From JBMOLK01 sp049325575 (GTDB taxonomy: Bacteria; Bacillota; Clostridia; Acetivibrionales; Acetivibrionaceae), in the NCBI GenBank assembly GCA_049325575.1, contig JBMOLK010000093.1, positions 1-16,319 of the forward strand: 16,319 nucleotides of DNA. Reading direction: 5' to 3'. A program made the translations under genes and the position numbers. Positions within the stretch are counted from its first letter, which is position 1, and every line of letters begins with the position of its first letter. Shown piece after piece: positions 6,490 to 14,944 of the stretch. The notes under the pieces are model-generated. The model was not told where the DNA came from. It made no database searches and worked only from the letters and a program-made list of their open reading frames with translations.

Positions 6490-6579
6490 TATAATTACTG
6501 TTCTTTCTTCCTTTTTTCATAATAATCAAAAAGATAGGTAATAACTATACTGATAAAATTTGTGAAAGGCAGGAAAATC

Positions 6580-8151
6580 ATGCTGTCTTTGTTTAGAAAA
6601 TTATTTCCAAAGATAACAGCTAAATCCGTAAAAGCGTGTAAGGATAAAGATAAAACCATTGTAATATCAAAGAACCTGGATGAAAATATCAACTGTATAA
6701 AAAATTATTTGAGCAACAGCATGGATATAAGAGATAGAAGGTTTAAGGCAGGTGGCAGTGATACCGATATAGCTGTAGTATTTATAGATAACCTGGTTAA
6801 TGAAATGATGGTTCAAGACCATATAATTAAGCCTGTAATGACAAATTCCCTGTCATCTCACAATGAAGGCTCTGAAGTAAGCTTACAGACCATAAAGGAC
6901 TTTTTAGTATTTGGGGATATAGTTAAAGAGGTAAGTACCATTGATGAAATCTCATTAGGAATATTATCCGGTGAAACCTTCTTATATGTTGAGGGCAGTG
7001 ATAAGGGACTTCTTATTAATACAGTGGACCTTCCAGCACGAAGTATTGATGAGCCGGTTGTTGAGCCTTCAGTTAAGGGGCCTAAGGAAGGGTTTATTGA
7101 AAATCTTAGGGATAATATTGCTCTTATAAGAAAGAGGCTTAAAGATCCAAACCTTTGCTTTGAGCCATATAAAATAGGAAAGCACACCCGTAATAATGCT
7201 GTCATAGTTTATATAAAGGGTATCGCCAGCCAGGAACTAGTTGAAGAAGTCAGGAGAAGAGTGACATCGTCAGATACTTATGATTTGGTAGATGCAGAAC
7301 AGCTTGCACGCCTGATCTCTGACAGGCCGTCTTCCTTATTTCTACTTGTTCAGTGGACAGAAAGGCCTGATAAGGCAGTATCTGCTATATTGGCAGGAAG
7401 AGTAGGCATCATAGTTGACAACTCCCATGGTACACTGCTGGTTCCGGTTACTTTTCCAAGTTTGCTGCAGAGCGTTGATGATTACTATGAGAAGTGGCTG
7501 GTGGGGTCTGTCATAAGACTTATGAGGTACACTGCATTATTTGTATCAACTCTTCTTCCCGCTACCTATATTGCTGTTACTTCCTTTCACCCGGGAATGC
7601 TTCCAACTTCTCTTACCCTCTCCATAGCAGGATCAAGAGCCGGAGTACCTTTTCCCGCTTTTTTTGAAGCCCTCCTCATGGTTTTTACTCTTGAGCTGCT
7701 GCAGGAGGCGGGAATAAGGCTGCCCAGGGTAGTAGGACAAACGGTTGCCATTGTTGGAGGTCTTGTAATCGGACAATCTGCCGTACAGGCAGGTATTACC
7801 AGCCCCATAATGGTTATCATTATATCGGTAACAGCAATTTCATCCTTTGCAATACCTAGCTACAGCCTAAGCCTTGTCACCAGGGTGTTAAGAATAATTT
7901 TTATGCTGTTGGCAGCAAGTTTAGGGGCATACGGGATCGCTATGGGTGTTTTGTATTTGCTGGGTTATATGTGCTCTCTCAAAAGCTTTGGTATTGGTTA
8001 TATGGAGCCTATCACACCTTACAGGTTTAAAGACTGGAAGGACACCTTCATTCGTGTTCCCCAGTACCTCCTTAAAAATCGTCCCCAATACCGCTCATCC
8101 GGGAACACTCTAAATAAGAGTGGCAAAGGAGGTATAAAAGGTGGAAAATAG
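6580..8151 (+). CDS. gerAA: Spore germination protein, GerA family subunit A
   Basis: 523 residues from the ATG at 6580. With the B and C subunits, this class forms the inner-spore-membrane receptor that senses germinants and triggers ion release. A soluble N-terminal domain (~1-300) includes the usual ETFLYVEGSDKGLLINT and VQWTERPDKAVSAILAGRVGI stretches. The membrane domain follows, with hydrophobic segments near 313-335 (ALFVSTLLPATYIAV), 355-375, 380-402 (VVGQTVAIVGGLVIGQSAVQAG), 405-425 and 437-460. A soluble tail begins with EPITPYRFKDWKD. The GTG at 6562 would add six residues but has no ribosome site, while the ATG at 6580 has AGGCAGG six bases before it. It overlaps subunit B by 11 bases. 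The symbol denotes the family; which paralogue (GerA, GerK, Ynd) cannot be told here. Confidence 0.93.
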   Translation: MLSLFRKLFPKITAKSVKACKDKDKTIVISKNLDENINCIKNYLSNSMDIRDRRFKAGGSDTDIAVVFIDNLVNEMMVQDHIIKPVMTNSLSSHNEGSEVSLQTIKDFLVFGDIVKEVSTIDEISLGILSGETFLYVEGSDKGLLINTVDLPARSIDEPVVEPSVKGPKEGFIENLRDNIALIRKRLKDPNLCFEPYKIGKHTRNNAVIVYIKGIASQELVEEVRRRVTSSDTYDLVDAEQLARLISDRPSSLFLLVQWTERPDKAVSAILAGRVGIIVDNSHGTLLVPVTFPSLLQSVDDYYEKWLVGSVIRLMRYTALFVSTLLPATYIAVTSFHPGMLPTSLTLSIAGSRAGVPFPAFFEALLMVFTLELLQEAGIRLPRVVGQTVAIVGGLVIGQSAVQAGITSPIMVIIISVTAISSFAIPSYSLSLVTRVLRIIFMLLAASLGAYGIAMGVLYLLGYMCSLKSFGIGYMEPITPYRFKDWKDTFIRVPQYLLKNRPQYRSSGNTLNKSGKGGIKGGK

Positions 8152-9238
8152 CAAGTTACATCCTGTACAGGTTTTAACCATAACTGCTTCTACTACACTG
8201 GGTGTAAGCATACTAACCGTCCAGCAGAATCTTACTTCCATTGCAAAGCAGGATGCATGGATTTCCATGATATTAGGGGGAATTATCGGACTCTTTGCCG
8301 GGCTTTTAATATATTATCTTTCAAAAAAGCATAGTAAGCTGGACCTTCCTGAGATGACCCTGTCCTTGGCTGGAAGCATTATAGGAAGAATTCTTCTCCT
8401 GCCACTGGCCATATATGTTCCCCTTGATGCCGGGATTACTATAAGAGTCTTTGCCCAGGCTTTAAAATTATTCCTTTTGGACAGGACCCCGGTAAGTGTA
8501 ATAGCCTTATTAATGATAATAGTACTTATATCTGTTGTTGTAAAAGGAATTGGCACAATTGGAGGTGTAGTGGACATACTTCTTCCCTTTTTCATAACAA
8601 CCCTGACGCTTCTCATTGTATTGTCAGTAACACAGTTTCAAACAACAAACATAGGGCCGGTACTCTTTGAAAACACATTTAACGTCGTTAAAGGAAGCCT
8701 TCCTGCATATGGAACCCTCATAGGCTATGGTTCTATTGCTTACATAATGAAATATATCAGTGAACCAAAAAATGTATTGAAATGGTTCTTAACAGGCTTT
8801 GTGATTTCAATAATTCTATACATCCTGCTTACTCTTGTGGCTGTATTGGTTTTTGGACCCGAAGAAACACAAAATCTAATGTTTCCAACATTATTTCTTT
8901 CAAAATCAATCGAAGTGGCAGGCACATTCTTTGAAAGACTTGAGGCTTTCATGGTAATTATATGGATACCCGCAGTCTTTACTTCTGTTGCAGTTTTCAC
9001 ATTTGCATCTGTAAGAAACTTCAGCGTTCTTTTTCATGTAAAACCCAAATATCAGAAGTACATTGCCTACGCACATATACCTCTTCTCTACATCATTGCC
9101 CAGTATAGTAAAAGCGAGTTGCAGGCGCTTAAGTACATGCACATAGTTGACTACCTCGGAGTATCTCTGGGGCTTGTTTTTGTACCGCTGCTGGTTATAC
9201 TTACACTAATAAGGAACAGGAGGAAGAAAAATGCATAA
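8141..9238 (+). CDS. gerAB: Spore germination permease, GerA family subunit B
   Basis: 365 residues with about ten hydrophobic segments, the expected size and layout of GerAB, an APC-superfamily transporter-like subunit thought to bind the small-molecule germinant. The N-terminus LHPVQVLTITASTTLGVSIL matches the family's first helix. Later hydrophobic stretches include ISMILGGIIGLFAGLLIYYL, VIALLMIIVLISVVV, FFITTLTLLIVLSV and FVISIILYILLTLVAVLVF. Translation starts at a GTG, with AGGAGG eight bases upstream inside the end of the A gene, indicating translational coupling. Its end overlaps subunit C by eight bases. Confidence 0.92.
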   Translation: MENSKLHPVQVLTITASTTLGVSILTVQQNLTSIAKQDAWISMILGGIIGLFAGLLIYYLSKKHSKLDLPEMTLSLAGSIIGRILLLPLAIYVPLDAGITIRVFAQALKLFLLDRTPVSVIALLMIIVLISVVVKGIGTIGGVVDILLPFFITTLTLLIVLSVTQFQTTNIGPVLFENTFNVVKGSLPAYGTLIGYGSIAYIMKYISEPKNVLKWFLTGFVISIILYILLTLVAVLVFGPEETQNLMFPTLFLSKSIEVAGTFFERLEAFMVIIWIPAVFTSVAVFTFASVRNFSVLFHVKPKYQKYIAYAHIPLLYIIAQYSKSELQALKYMHIVDYLGVSLGLVFVPLLVILTLIRNRRKKNA

Positions 9239-10469
9239 AACTTTTTTAGCTTTCATATGTATTTCGTTTATTTTCCTCACAGGCTGTTGGGACGCTGTAG
9301 ACATTGAGGAACGAGCATACATAATTGGTGTTGCCATTGATGAATATCCATCAGTTCCAAAAGGGCAGGAGGAAGAAACCAAAGAAGTTGAAACAGAACA
9401 GGAAAAAGTTCTTGAAACCGATACGGAAGTAGATACCGGAAGACCTATGTATGCCATGACAATTCAGATGCCTATTATAAAAATGGGTACACATCCTAAT
9501 ATCCAGGGCGGCGGTGGAGGCGGTGCAGAGCCCGATGTTCCAAGGACATGGGAGCTGACACAGACCGGTAACTCCTTTATAGAAATAAACCGCACCATCG
9601 CAACAAGGACCAATTTTAAGCCATATTATGAGCATCTTCAGGTTATAATTATTTCAGATAAAGTGGCCAGAAAGGGTCTTAAAAATATTCTTGATTTCTT
9701 TATTCGCGACCCGGAGATGAGAAGCAGGACAAAAGTATTCATAACAGATGGTGATGCCAAAAAAGTGCTTGATGTGATACCAAGGATTGAAGACTATGCT
9801 TCCATCTATCTTGCCAAGACTGTCAGCAATGCAAGAATAAATTCCCAGATGATCCATTGGACAGACCTGGGCAAGGCGGTACAAAATATATATACGGGAG
9901 TAGATTTTCCTCTCCCACATGTAAAAGTGTCCGGCGATGAGGTTATGAATAAGGGTGCTGCCATATTTAAAGGGGACAAGATGGTAGGATGGATAGACGG
10001 CTCGGATATTGAGACTGGAAAGCTGATACGTAATATATACATTGGTGGAATTACTACAGCAAGGATGCCAGGCACGAAGAATTCCATAATGGCTCTTGAG
10101 GTTGTTAAATCAAAAACCAAGGTTACTCCTGTGATACAGGGGAATGAAGTGAGCTTCAAAATAGATATTGATATTAAAGGAAATTATGTTGAAAGTGTAA
10201 ACAGTACATTCCTCAGGGAAATTGATCAGGATTTCATACAACAAGCCAGTAAGGCCTTTGAAGATTCCATAAAGAACCGGTGCCTTGGTACAGTTGAAAA
10301 GCTTCAAAATAAATTTGGTGCAGATATATTTCATTTTAGCAATGTTTTGAAGACTCAAAAACCGGAATACTGGAAAAAGGTCAAGGACAGGTGGCATGAT
10401 ATTTTCCCCTATGTCAAGGTTGATATAAAGGTCAATGTAGATATAAAGCAGGTGGGTAATATAAGATAG
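9231..10469 (+). CDS. gerAC: Spore germination lipoprotein, Ger(x)C family subunit C
   Basis: A 412-residue lipoprotein. Residues 1-19 are a signal peptide ending in the lipobox FLTGC (C19 to be lipidated), followed by the family hallmark WDAVDIEERAYIIGVAID. The rest matches the Ger(x)C fold (FIEINRTIATRTNFKPYYEHLQVIIIS, then IRDPEMRSRTKVFI) and ends in the C-terminal domain (~350-410). AGGAGG precedes the ATG. Two features are unusual: residues ~42-70 are a strongly acidic insert rich in Glu and Thr (GQEEETKEVETEQEKVLETD), and residues 93-98 are six consecutive glycines. Both lie in the first domain, where relatives have a short loop, and make this copy longer than most. It is the last gene of the operon. 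Confidence 0.93.
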   Translation: MHKTFLAFICISFIFLTGCWDAVDIEERAYIIGVAIDEYPSVPKGQEEETKEVETEQEKVLETDTEVDTGRPMYAMTIQMPIIKMGTHPNIQGGGGGGAEPDVPRTWELTQTGNSFIEINRTIATRTNFKPYYEHLQVIIISDKVARKGLKNILDFFIRDPEMRSRTKVFITDGDAKKVLDVIPRIEDYASIYLAKTVSNARINSQMIHWTDLGKAVQNIYTGVDFPLPHVKVSGDEVMNKGAAIFKGDKMVGWIDGSDIETGKLIRNIYIGGITTARMPGTKNSIMALEVVKSKTKVTPVIQGNEVSFKIDIDIKGNYVESVNSTFLREIDQDFIQQASKAFEDSIKNRCLGTVEKLQNKFGADIFHFSNVLKTQKPEYWKKVKDRWHDIFPYVKVDIKVNVDIKQVGNIR

Positions 10470-10496
10470 AATAGCTTAATTCCAATAGATATTGTA

Positions 10497-10526
10497 TAAA
10501 AGGGACTGCCTCTTATGCAGCCCCTT
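10497..10526 (-). terminator. Rho-independent terminator of cysS, possibly shared with gerAC
   Basis: A 10-bp stem (10500-10509 / 10517-10526) has a seven-base loop. In minus-strand RNA it is fully paired with one G-U pair and followed by a U-rich stretch, so it best serves cysS. In plus-strand RNA the same position is an A-C mismatch and the following sequence (AAATCATTTT) is a poor U-tract, so it is a weaker end for the ger operon. The genes converge here with no room for a second terminator. Confidence 0.65.
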
Positions 10527-10561
10527 AAATCATTTTGTTACAGGACCTTTTAGTCAGGAAA

Positions 10562-11974
10562 TTAACCCTGGTCTATCCTCTTCCATTTTACCCCCTGTGG
10601 AGTATCCTCAAGAACTATTCCCATCTCCTTAAGCTTATCCCTTATTTCATCGGCTAGCTTCCAGTTCTTTTCCTTCCTGGCCTGCTGCCTTTTATCTATT
10701 AGCTCCTGTATTTCGGTATCGACATTTTTCTCTCTCTGCTTTTGGGCTATCCCCAAAACCTTGCCCAGTTCTTTGATTAAGGAATATGAAAACTCAATTA
10801 TTGCCCTGGATGAGTCCGAGCTGGCAGTTATATTTGAATTTACCTCTTTTACCATATCAAATATGGCTGCTATTGCATCTGCTGTGTTAAGGTCATCATC
10901 CATGGCCTCTACAAACTTGCTTTTAAGCTCTATAAGCCTTGTTTGAAGCTCTCCTTCATTGTCCTTAATCTCCTGACTTTGTGCATGCTCTTTTAGATGC
11001 TCCAGGTTATCCAGGCAGTTGTATATCCTTTCAAGACCGTTCTTTGCCTGCTCTAGAAGCTCCGCACTAAAGTTTATGGGACTTCTGTAATGAGCAGAAA
11101 GCATAAAGAACCTTATTACCTCATAGTCAAACTTTTGGGCGATATCCCTTACAGTGAAGAAATTCCCCTTAGACTTGGCCATTTTTTCGCCGTCAACATT
11201 TATAAAACCGTTGTGAATCCAGTACCTGGCGAAAGGCTTGCAGTTTGCAGCCTCACTCTGGGCAATCTCGTTTTCGTGATGCGGAAATACCAGATCCTGC
11301 CCCCCGCTGTGTATGTCTATGGTTTCCCCTAGGAATCTGTTGGCCATTGCAGAGCACTCAATATGCCATCCGGGCCTTCCTTTGCCCCAGGGACTATCCC
11401 ATGCAGGCTCACCCGGCTTTTGGGCTTTCCACAGGGCAAAGTCCATAGGATCCTTTTTTCTTTCATCCACATCTATCCTTGATCCCAGCTCCAGATCCTC
11501 CAAAGACTGGTGTGACAATTTTCCATACTCTTTAAAGCTTCTGGTGTTAAAGTATACATCTCCATTTACATTATAGGCAAAACCGTCATCCTCAAGCTTT
11601 TTAATAAGATCAATAATTGCGTCTATGTTCTCCGTAGCTTTTGGATGAACTGTAGCTTCCCCAATGCCAAGACCCTTTGCATCTACAAAGTACTCACTGA
11701 TAAACCTTTCTGCTAGTTCCTTTACTGTTATGCCCTCTTCATTTGCCTTCTTGATCATCTTGTCATCTATGTCGGTGAAGTTCTGTACAAATTTCACATT
11801 ATAGCCTTTGTACTCAAGGTATCTTCTTAAGGTATCGAATATTATAAAAGGCCTTGCATTCCCAATATGAAAATAGTTATATACCGTAGGGCCGCAGGAG
11901 TACATCTTCACTTCTTTTTCATCAAGAGGTTTAAACTCTTCCTTTTTTCTTGATAAAGTATTATAAATTCTCAT
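10562..11974 (-). CDS. cysS: Cysteinyl-tRNA synthetase
   Basis: A 470-residue class I synthetase that charges tRNA-Cys. HIGH-type motif: HIGNARPF at 36-43. KMSKS-type motif: KMAKS at 264-268. The zinc ligands that discriminate cysteine are all present at family spacing: C27 (SCGPT), C207 (HIECSAM), H232 and E236 (FPHHENEIAQSE). A C-terminal helical domain (~320-470) carries the anticodon-binding region. The ATG is preceded by AGGAGAT inside the end of cysE, and the two frames overlap by 14 bases, so translation is coupled. It is transcribed with cysE behind a cysteine T-box. Confidence 0.97.
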   Translation of the reverse strand: MRIYNTLSRKKEEFKPLDEKEVKMYSCGPTVYNYFHIGNARPFIIFDTLRRYLEYKGYNVKFVQNFTDIDDKMIKKANEEGITVKELAERFISEYFVDAKGLGIGEATVHPKATENIDAIIDLIKKLEDDGFAYNVNGDVYFNTRSFKEYGKLSHQSLEDLELGSRIDVDERKKDPMDFALWKAQKPGEPAWDSPWGKGRPGWHIECSAMANRFLGETIDIHSGGQDLVFPHHENEIAQSEAANCKPFARYWIHNGFINVDGEKMAKSKGNFFTVRDIAQKFDYEVIRFFMLSAHYRSPINFSAELLEQAKNGLERIYNCLDNLEHLKEHAQSQEIKDNEGELQTRLIELKSKFVEAMDDDLNTADAIAAIFDMVKEVNSNITASSDSSRAIIEFSYSLIKELGKVLGIAQKQREKNVDTEIQELIDKRQQARKEKNWKLADEIRDKLKEMGIVLEDTPQGVKWKRIDQG

Positions 11975-12698
11975 CCTTATCTCCTTTCTTTACCTGAACA
12001 CTGCATTCTCTCCCAAATATCTCATGAGGCATAAGCTTCATTCTTTCATCAACCGTTAAACACTGTTTTTCCTGAAGCTGATTCTCCAGGTTCTCCAATC
12101 TGTAAAGCAGCTTGCAAAGCTCCTGAGCCACGGGGTCGCCGATATGTACCTGATCCAATTCAATGGAAGGCACCACCCTTTGATTCCCTCTTTTTACAAC
12201 CCTGGCCGGTACACCAATTACTGTGGTGTTGGGCTCCACTTCATTCAGTACTACTGCATTGGCACCGATTCTTGAATTGTCCCCCACCTTAAAGGGACCA
12301 AGTATCTTAGCTCCCGTACTTATTAAGACATTGTTTCCGATGGTGGGATGTCTTTTGCCTTTATCCTTACCTGTTCCGCCCAAGGTAGCATTGTGGTATA
12401 TGGTACAATTGTCCCCCACTTCAGCTGTCTCTCCTATAACAACACCCATGCCGTGATCAATGAACAGACCTTTGCCAATCCTGGCCCCAGGGTGTATCTC
12501 AATGCCGGTTAAAAACCTGCTGATTTGTGAGATCAGCCTTGCTATAAAAAACATCTCATTTTTGTAAAACCAATGTGCAAAGCGGTGAAGACAGACTGCA
12601 TGAAATCCGGGATAAAGAAGAGCTACTTCTATAGCACTTTTTGCAGCCGGGTCCCTCTTTGCGATTAATCTTGCATCCTCAATAAACTGTTCAAACAT
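11961..12698 (-). CDS. cysE: Serine O-acetyltransferase
   Basis: 245 residues from the ATG at 12698. It makes O-acetylserine from serine and acetyl-CoA, the first step of cysteine synthesis. An N-terminal helical domain (RDPAAKSAIEVALLYPGFHAVCLHRFAHW) is followed by left-handed beta-helix hexapeptide repeats (~65-165: GIEIHPGARIGKGLFIDHG, VVIGETAEVGDNCTIYHN, GVPARVVK). The active-site histidines are in DHGMG and RHPTIG. An in-frame TTG six bases upstream is too close to the GAGG ribosome site; the ATG has it eight bases away. The tail after ~175 is extended and charged. It overlaps cysS. Confidence 0.96.
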   Translation of the reverse strand: MFEQFIEDARLIAKRDPAAKSAIEVALLYPGFHAVCLHRFAHWFYKNEMFFIARLISQISRFLTGIEIHPGARIGKGLFIDHGMGVVIGETAEVGDNCTIYHNATLGGTGKDKGKRHPTIGNNVLISTGAKILGPFKVGDNSRIGANAVVLNEVEPNTTVIGVPARVVKRGNQRVVPSIELDQVHIGDPVAQELCKLLYRLENLENQLQEKQCLTVDERMKLMPHEIFGRECSVQVKKGDKDENL

Positions 12699-12848
12699 AA
12701 CCAAAACCTCACATTAAACAAATTATTTCAGCAATCCTATTTCAAAGGCCAAACCTTTTCATAATATAGTTACCTGTACTCACGGCACATATTAGAGTAT
12801 ATGAATTCTTTCAAAATGTGATACGCCCATGACAATCTTTTGCGAATC

Positions 12849-12883
12849 AAAAAACCCCGCCCTAAAAATATAGAGGCGAGGTT
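12849..12883 (-). terminator. T-box terminator before cysE
   Basis: A 9-bp stem (12853-12861 / 12875-12883) with one G-U pair in minus-strand RNA is followed by six T. It starts three bases after the T-box sequence, so formation of the antiterminator would disrupt it: the standard T-box switch. About 150 bases of leader without a recognised element follow before cysE. Confidence 0.9.
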
Positions 12884-12886
12884 AAA

Positions 12887-13099
12887 CGCGGTTCCACTCT
12901 AGTTGGAATAATCCATCTCTTCTGCATAACGGAGCGTCTCCGTGAAAGCCTACACATTCTACGGTACTTGCAAAGTTTCAGCCTTCAAATTTATGAGTGC
13001 ACTTCCCTCGTCCATTGCCCCGAAACTGCTTTCAGCCGCTGACAGTTCCTCTCTTAGGGGGATAGTCAAGATACTCTACTCAATCATCATCTTTACCTA
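12887..13099 (-). promoter_or_regulatory. Cysteine-specific T-box leader of cysE-cysS
   Basis: The T-box AGAGTGGAACCGCG (12900-12887) is unmistakable and directly precedes an intrinsic terminator. The stem I region lies at about 13085-12960. In GAAGTGCACTC the specifier codon reads TGC (cysteine, 13001-12999), with the upstream GAA of the usual specifier loop and a following purine. Uncharged tRNA-Cys should pair with the specifier and, through its NCCA end, with the T-box bulge, allowing transcription of serine acetyltransferase and cysteinyl-tRNA synthetase. Upstream, GGAGACGCTCC is a small hairpin (stem II/III region). Confidence 0.93.
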
Positions 13100-13105
13100 T
13101 ATTAG

Positions 13106-13134
13106 ATTATATTTTACCAAATAGACTATCTAAA
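13106..13134 (-). promoter_or_regulatory. Sigma-A promoter for the cysE-cysS leader
   Basis: On the minus strand TTTAGA (13134-13129), 17 bases, TATAAT (13111-13106, perfect). The predicted start is near 13099, just before stem I of the T-box. The promoter lies entirely within the first 36 bases after the gltX stop codon. Confidence 0.65.
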
Positions 13135-13141
13135 GTAAATA

Positions 13142-14602
13142 CTACTGTAAATATTTATTTTTAACCCATTCGATCCTTTTTAGGATTCTGTCTCTTCCCA
13201 GGATAGGAATTATTTCAAATATTTCAGGTCCATGCATCTGCCCTGTCAGCATGACACGGATGGGCATAAACAGATTTTTACCCTTTATCCCTGTTTCCTT
13301 CTGGATAATCTTGAATATACCTTTACCAAACTCATCATCTATCGCCTGGGCTTCATTCACCTTCTTAACAAATACCTCCATGAGCTGGGGAACCTGCTCG
13401 CCTTTTAAAACCTCTAGAGTCTCGTCATTTTCAGGAGCCACTTCATCGTTAAAGAATATCCCTACCTTCTCAACAATCTGTGAGACATACGGAAGGCCTT
13501 CCTTTACCGAATTCACAATTTTCCTGACCCATTCATACCCTTCCTGGTCCAGATTCTCACCAATAAGCCCTGCACTCCTAAGGTAGGGAATCGCAAGATC
13601 GGTTATTCTCTCAACAGGAGCGGATTTTATGTACTGTGAATTCATCCAGTTAAGCTTGTCATTGTCAAACACCGCAGGATTTTTTGATACACGGTCCAAT
13701 GAGAACTGGGATATCAATTCATCTATTGTAAAAAACTCTTCCTCAGCTTCAGGGGACCATCCCAAAAGTGCAAGAAAGTTTACGATAGCTTCCGGAAGAT
13801 ATCCCATATCCCTGTACTGCTCAACCCATGTGGACCCGTGCCTTTTACTCATTTTGGTCCTGTCATGCCCCAATATCAGGGATACGTGGGCAAACTCCGG
13901 CTTATTAAGCCCTAAAGCGTCATAGATGAGTATCTGCCTTGGAGTATTTGAAAGATGTTCTTCAGCCCTGATGACATGAGTTATCTCCATAAGATGGTCA
14001 TCAATAGTAACGGCAAAATTATAGACAGGTATTCCATCCGACTTTACAATAATAAAGTCCCCTACCCCGTTGCTTTCAAACTCTACAAGACCTCTAACCT
14101 TGTCATCTATTTTAATAATCTGATTTTCAGGTACTCTAAACCTTATGGTGGGCTTTCTTCCTTCCTCCTCATATGCTGCTCTTTGCTCTAAAGTAAGATC
14201 TCTACACCTTCCGGAGTATCCAATCATCTCACCTTTTGCTTCAAGGGCTTTTCTTTCCTCTTCCAGCTCTTCCTGTGTGCAATAGCAGTGATATGCCTTT
14301 CCTTCCTTAAGAAGTCTGTCTATATAAGTTTTATATATATCCTTTCTTTCCGTAGACCTGTATGGCCCGTTTTTTCCTCCTACATCTATTCCCTCATCCC
14401 AATGTATGCCCAGCCACTTCAAATCGTTTATTATGACCTGCTCCGACTCGTAAGACGACCTGGCCAGGTCTGTATCCTCTATTCTTACTAAAAAAATGCC
14501 TCCGTTTTTCCTGGCAAACAAGTAATTAAAAAGAGCAGTTCTTGCTCCACCAATATGTAAATGTCCTGTTGGACTGGGCGCAAACCTTACTTTTACCTGC
14601 AT
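13142..14602 (-). CDS. gltX: Glutamyl-tRNA synthetase
   Basis: A 486-residue class I synthetase. HIGH-type motif: FAPSPTGHLHIGGARTALFN (8-27, HIGG at 16-19). KMSKS-type motif: KMSKR at 250-254. A zinc-binding arm has C106 and C108 (HCYCTQ) and C133 (YSGRC). The C-terminal all-helical anticodon-binding domain is ~330-486. In most Firmicutes this enzyme also misacylates tRNA-Gln, corrected by GatCAB; whether this one does cannot be read from the sequence. AAAGGGG eight bases before the ATG supports the start. It is the first gene of the gltX-cysE-cysS order, and no terminator separates it from the T-box leader downstream. Confidence 0.97.
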   Translation of the reverse strand: MQVKVRFAPSPTGHLHIGGARTALFNYLFARKNGGIFLVRIEDTDLARSSYESEQVIINDLKWLGIHWDEGIDVGGKNGPYRSTERKDIYKTYIDRLLKEGKAYHCYCTQEELEEERKALEAKGEMIGYSGRCRDLTLEQRAAYEEEGRKPTIRFRVPENQIIKIDDKVRGLVEFESNGVGDFIIVKSDGIPVYNFAVTIDDHLMEITHVIRAEEHLSNTPRQILIYDALGLNKPEFAHVSLILGHDRTKMSKRHGSTWVEQYRDMGYLPEAIVNFLALLGWSPEAEEEFFTIDELISQFSLDRVSKNPAVFDNDKLNWMNSQYIKSAPVERITDLAIPYLRSAGLIGENLDQEGYEWVRKIVNSVKEGLPYVSQIVEKVGIFFNDEVAPENDETLEVLKGEQVPQLMEVFVKKVNEAQAIDDEFGKGIFKIIQKETGIKGKNLFMPIRVMLTGQMHGPEIFEIIPILGRDRILKRIEWVKNKYLQ

Positions 14603-14639
14603 TTAAGTTCCCCTTTCATCACTTTAAATATAAGGATAT

Positions 14640-14679
14640 CCAGAATTTCAGCTGCAAAACGCAAACAATTGAAATCTGG
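14640..14679. repeat. Imperfect inverted repeat upstream of gltX
   Basis: CCAGAATTTCAGCTG (14640-14654) and CAATTGAAATCTGG (14666-14679) pair with one bulge and two mismatches. On the plus strand it is followed by seven T, giving the look of a terminator facing away from gltX. On the minus strand it would be a stem in the gltX leader. No plus-strand gene upstream needs a terminator, so its role is open. The rest of the 14603-14944 gap is AT-rich with no coding frame I can support. Confidence 0.35.
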
Positions 14680-14714
14680 AATTTTTTTCACACTAAACAT
14701 TTAAATTAAGTAAC

Positions 14715-14743
14715 ATTATATATAAATATGATTGTTTATACAA
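14715..14743 (-). promoter_or_regulatory. Candidate gltX promoter
   Basis: On the minus strand TTGTAT (14743-14738), 17 bases, TATAAT (14720-14715). The -10 is perfect and the -35 weak (three of six). The predicted leader is ~105 bases and would include the inverted repeat at 14640-14679. Being AT-rich, the region could give such matches by chance. Confidence 0.4.
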
Positions 14744-14944
14744 TCCGGTATTCAACTTTTATTTATAAATTTCTTCAGCCTTTTTCATTAACTTGAATTT
14801 CAATCGATAGTTTATACCATTTGAATAATTATTATTATAATTATCAATAATATTAATGATAAAAGCTTAAAATGTTTTTGCTTAAAACAATTAAAGTTCT
14901 AGACAGTGATTATATAAATAATGGCAAGGAAAGGATGTGATTTT

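Noticed and set aside
6562..6579. GTG at 6562 as the start of subunit A
   Set aside because: No ribosome site precedes it, while the ATG at 6580 has AGGCAGG at a proper distance.
12699..12704. TTG at 12704 as the cysE start
   Set aside because: It is only two bases from the GAGG ribosome site; the ATG at 12698 has correct spacing.
14921..14944. ATG at 14921 as the start of the holin-family protein
   Set aside because: The AAGGATGTGAT ribosome site for the next ATG lies inside this extension, and nothing suitable precedes it.
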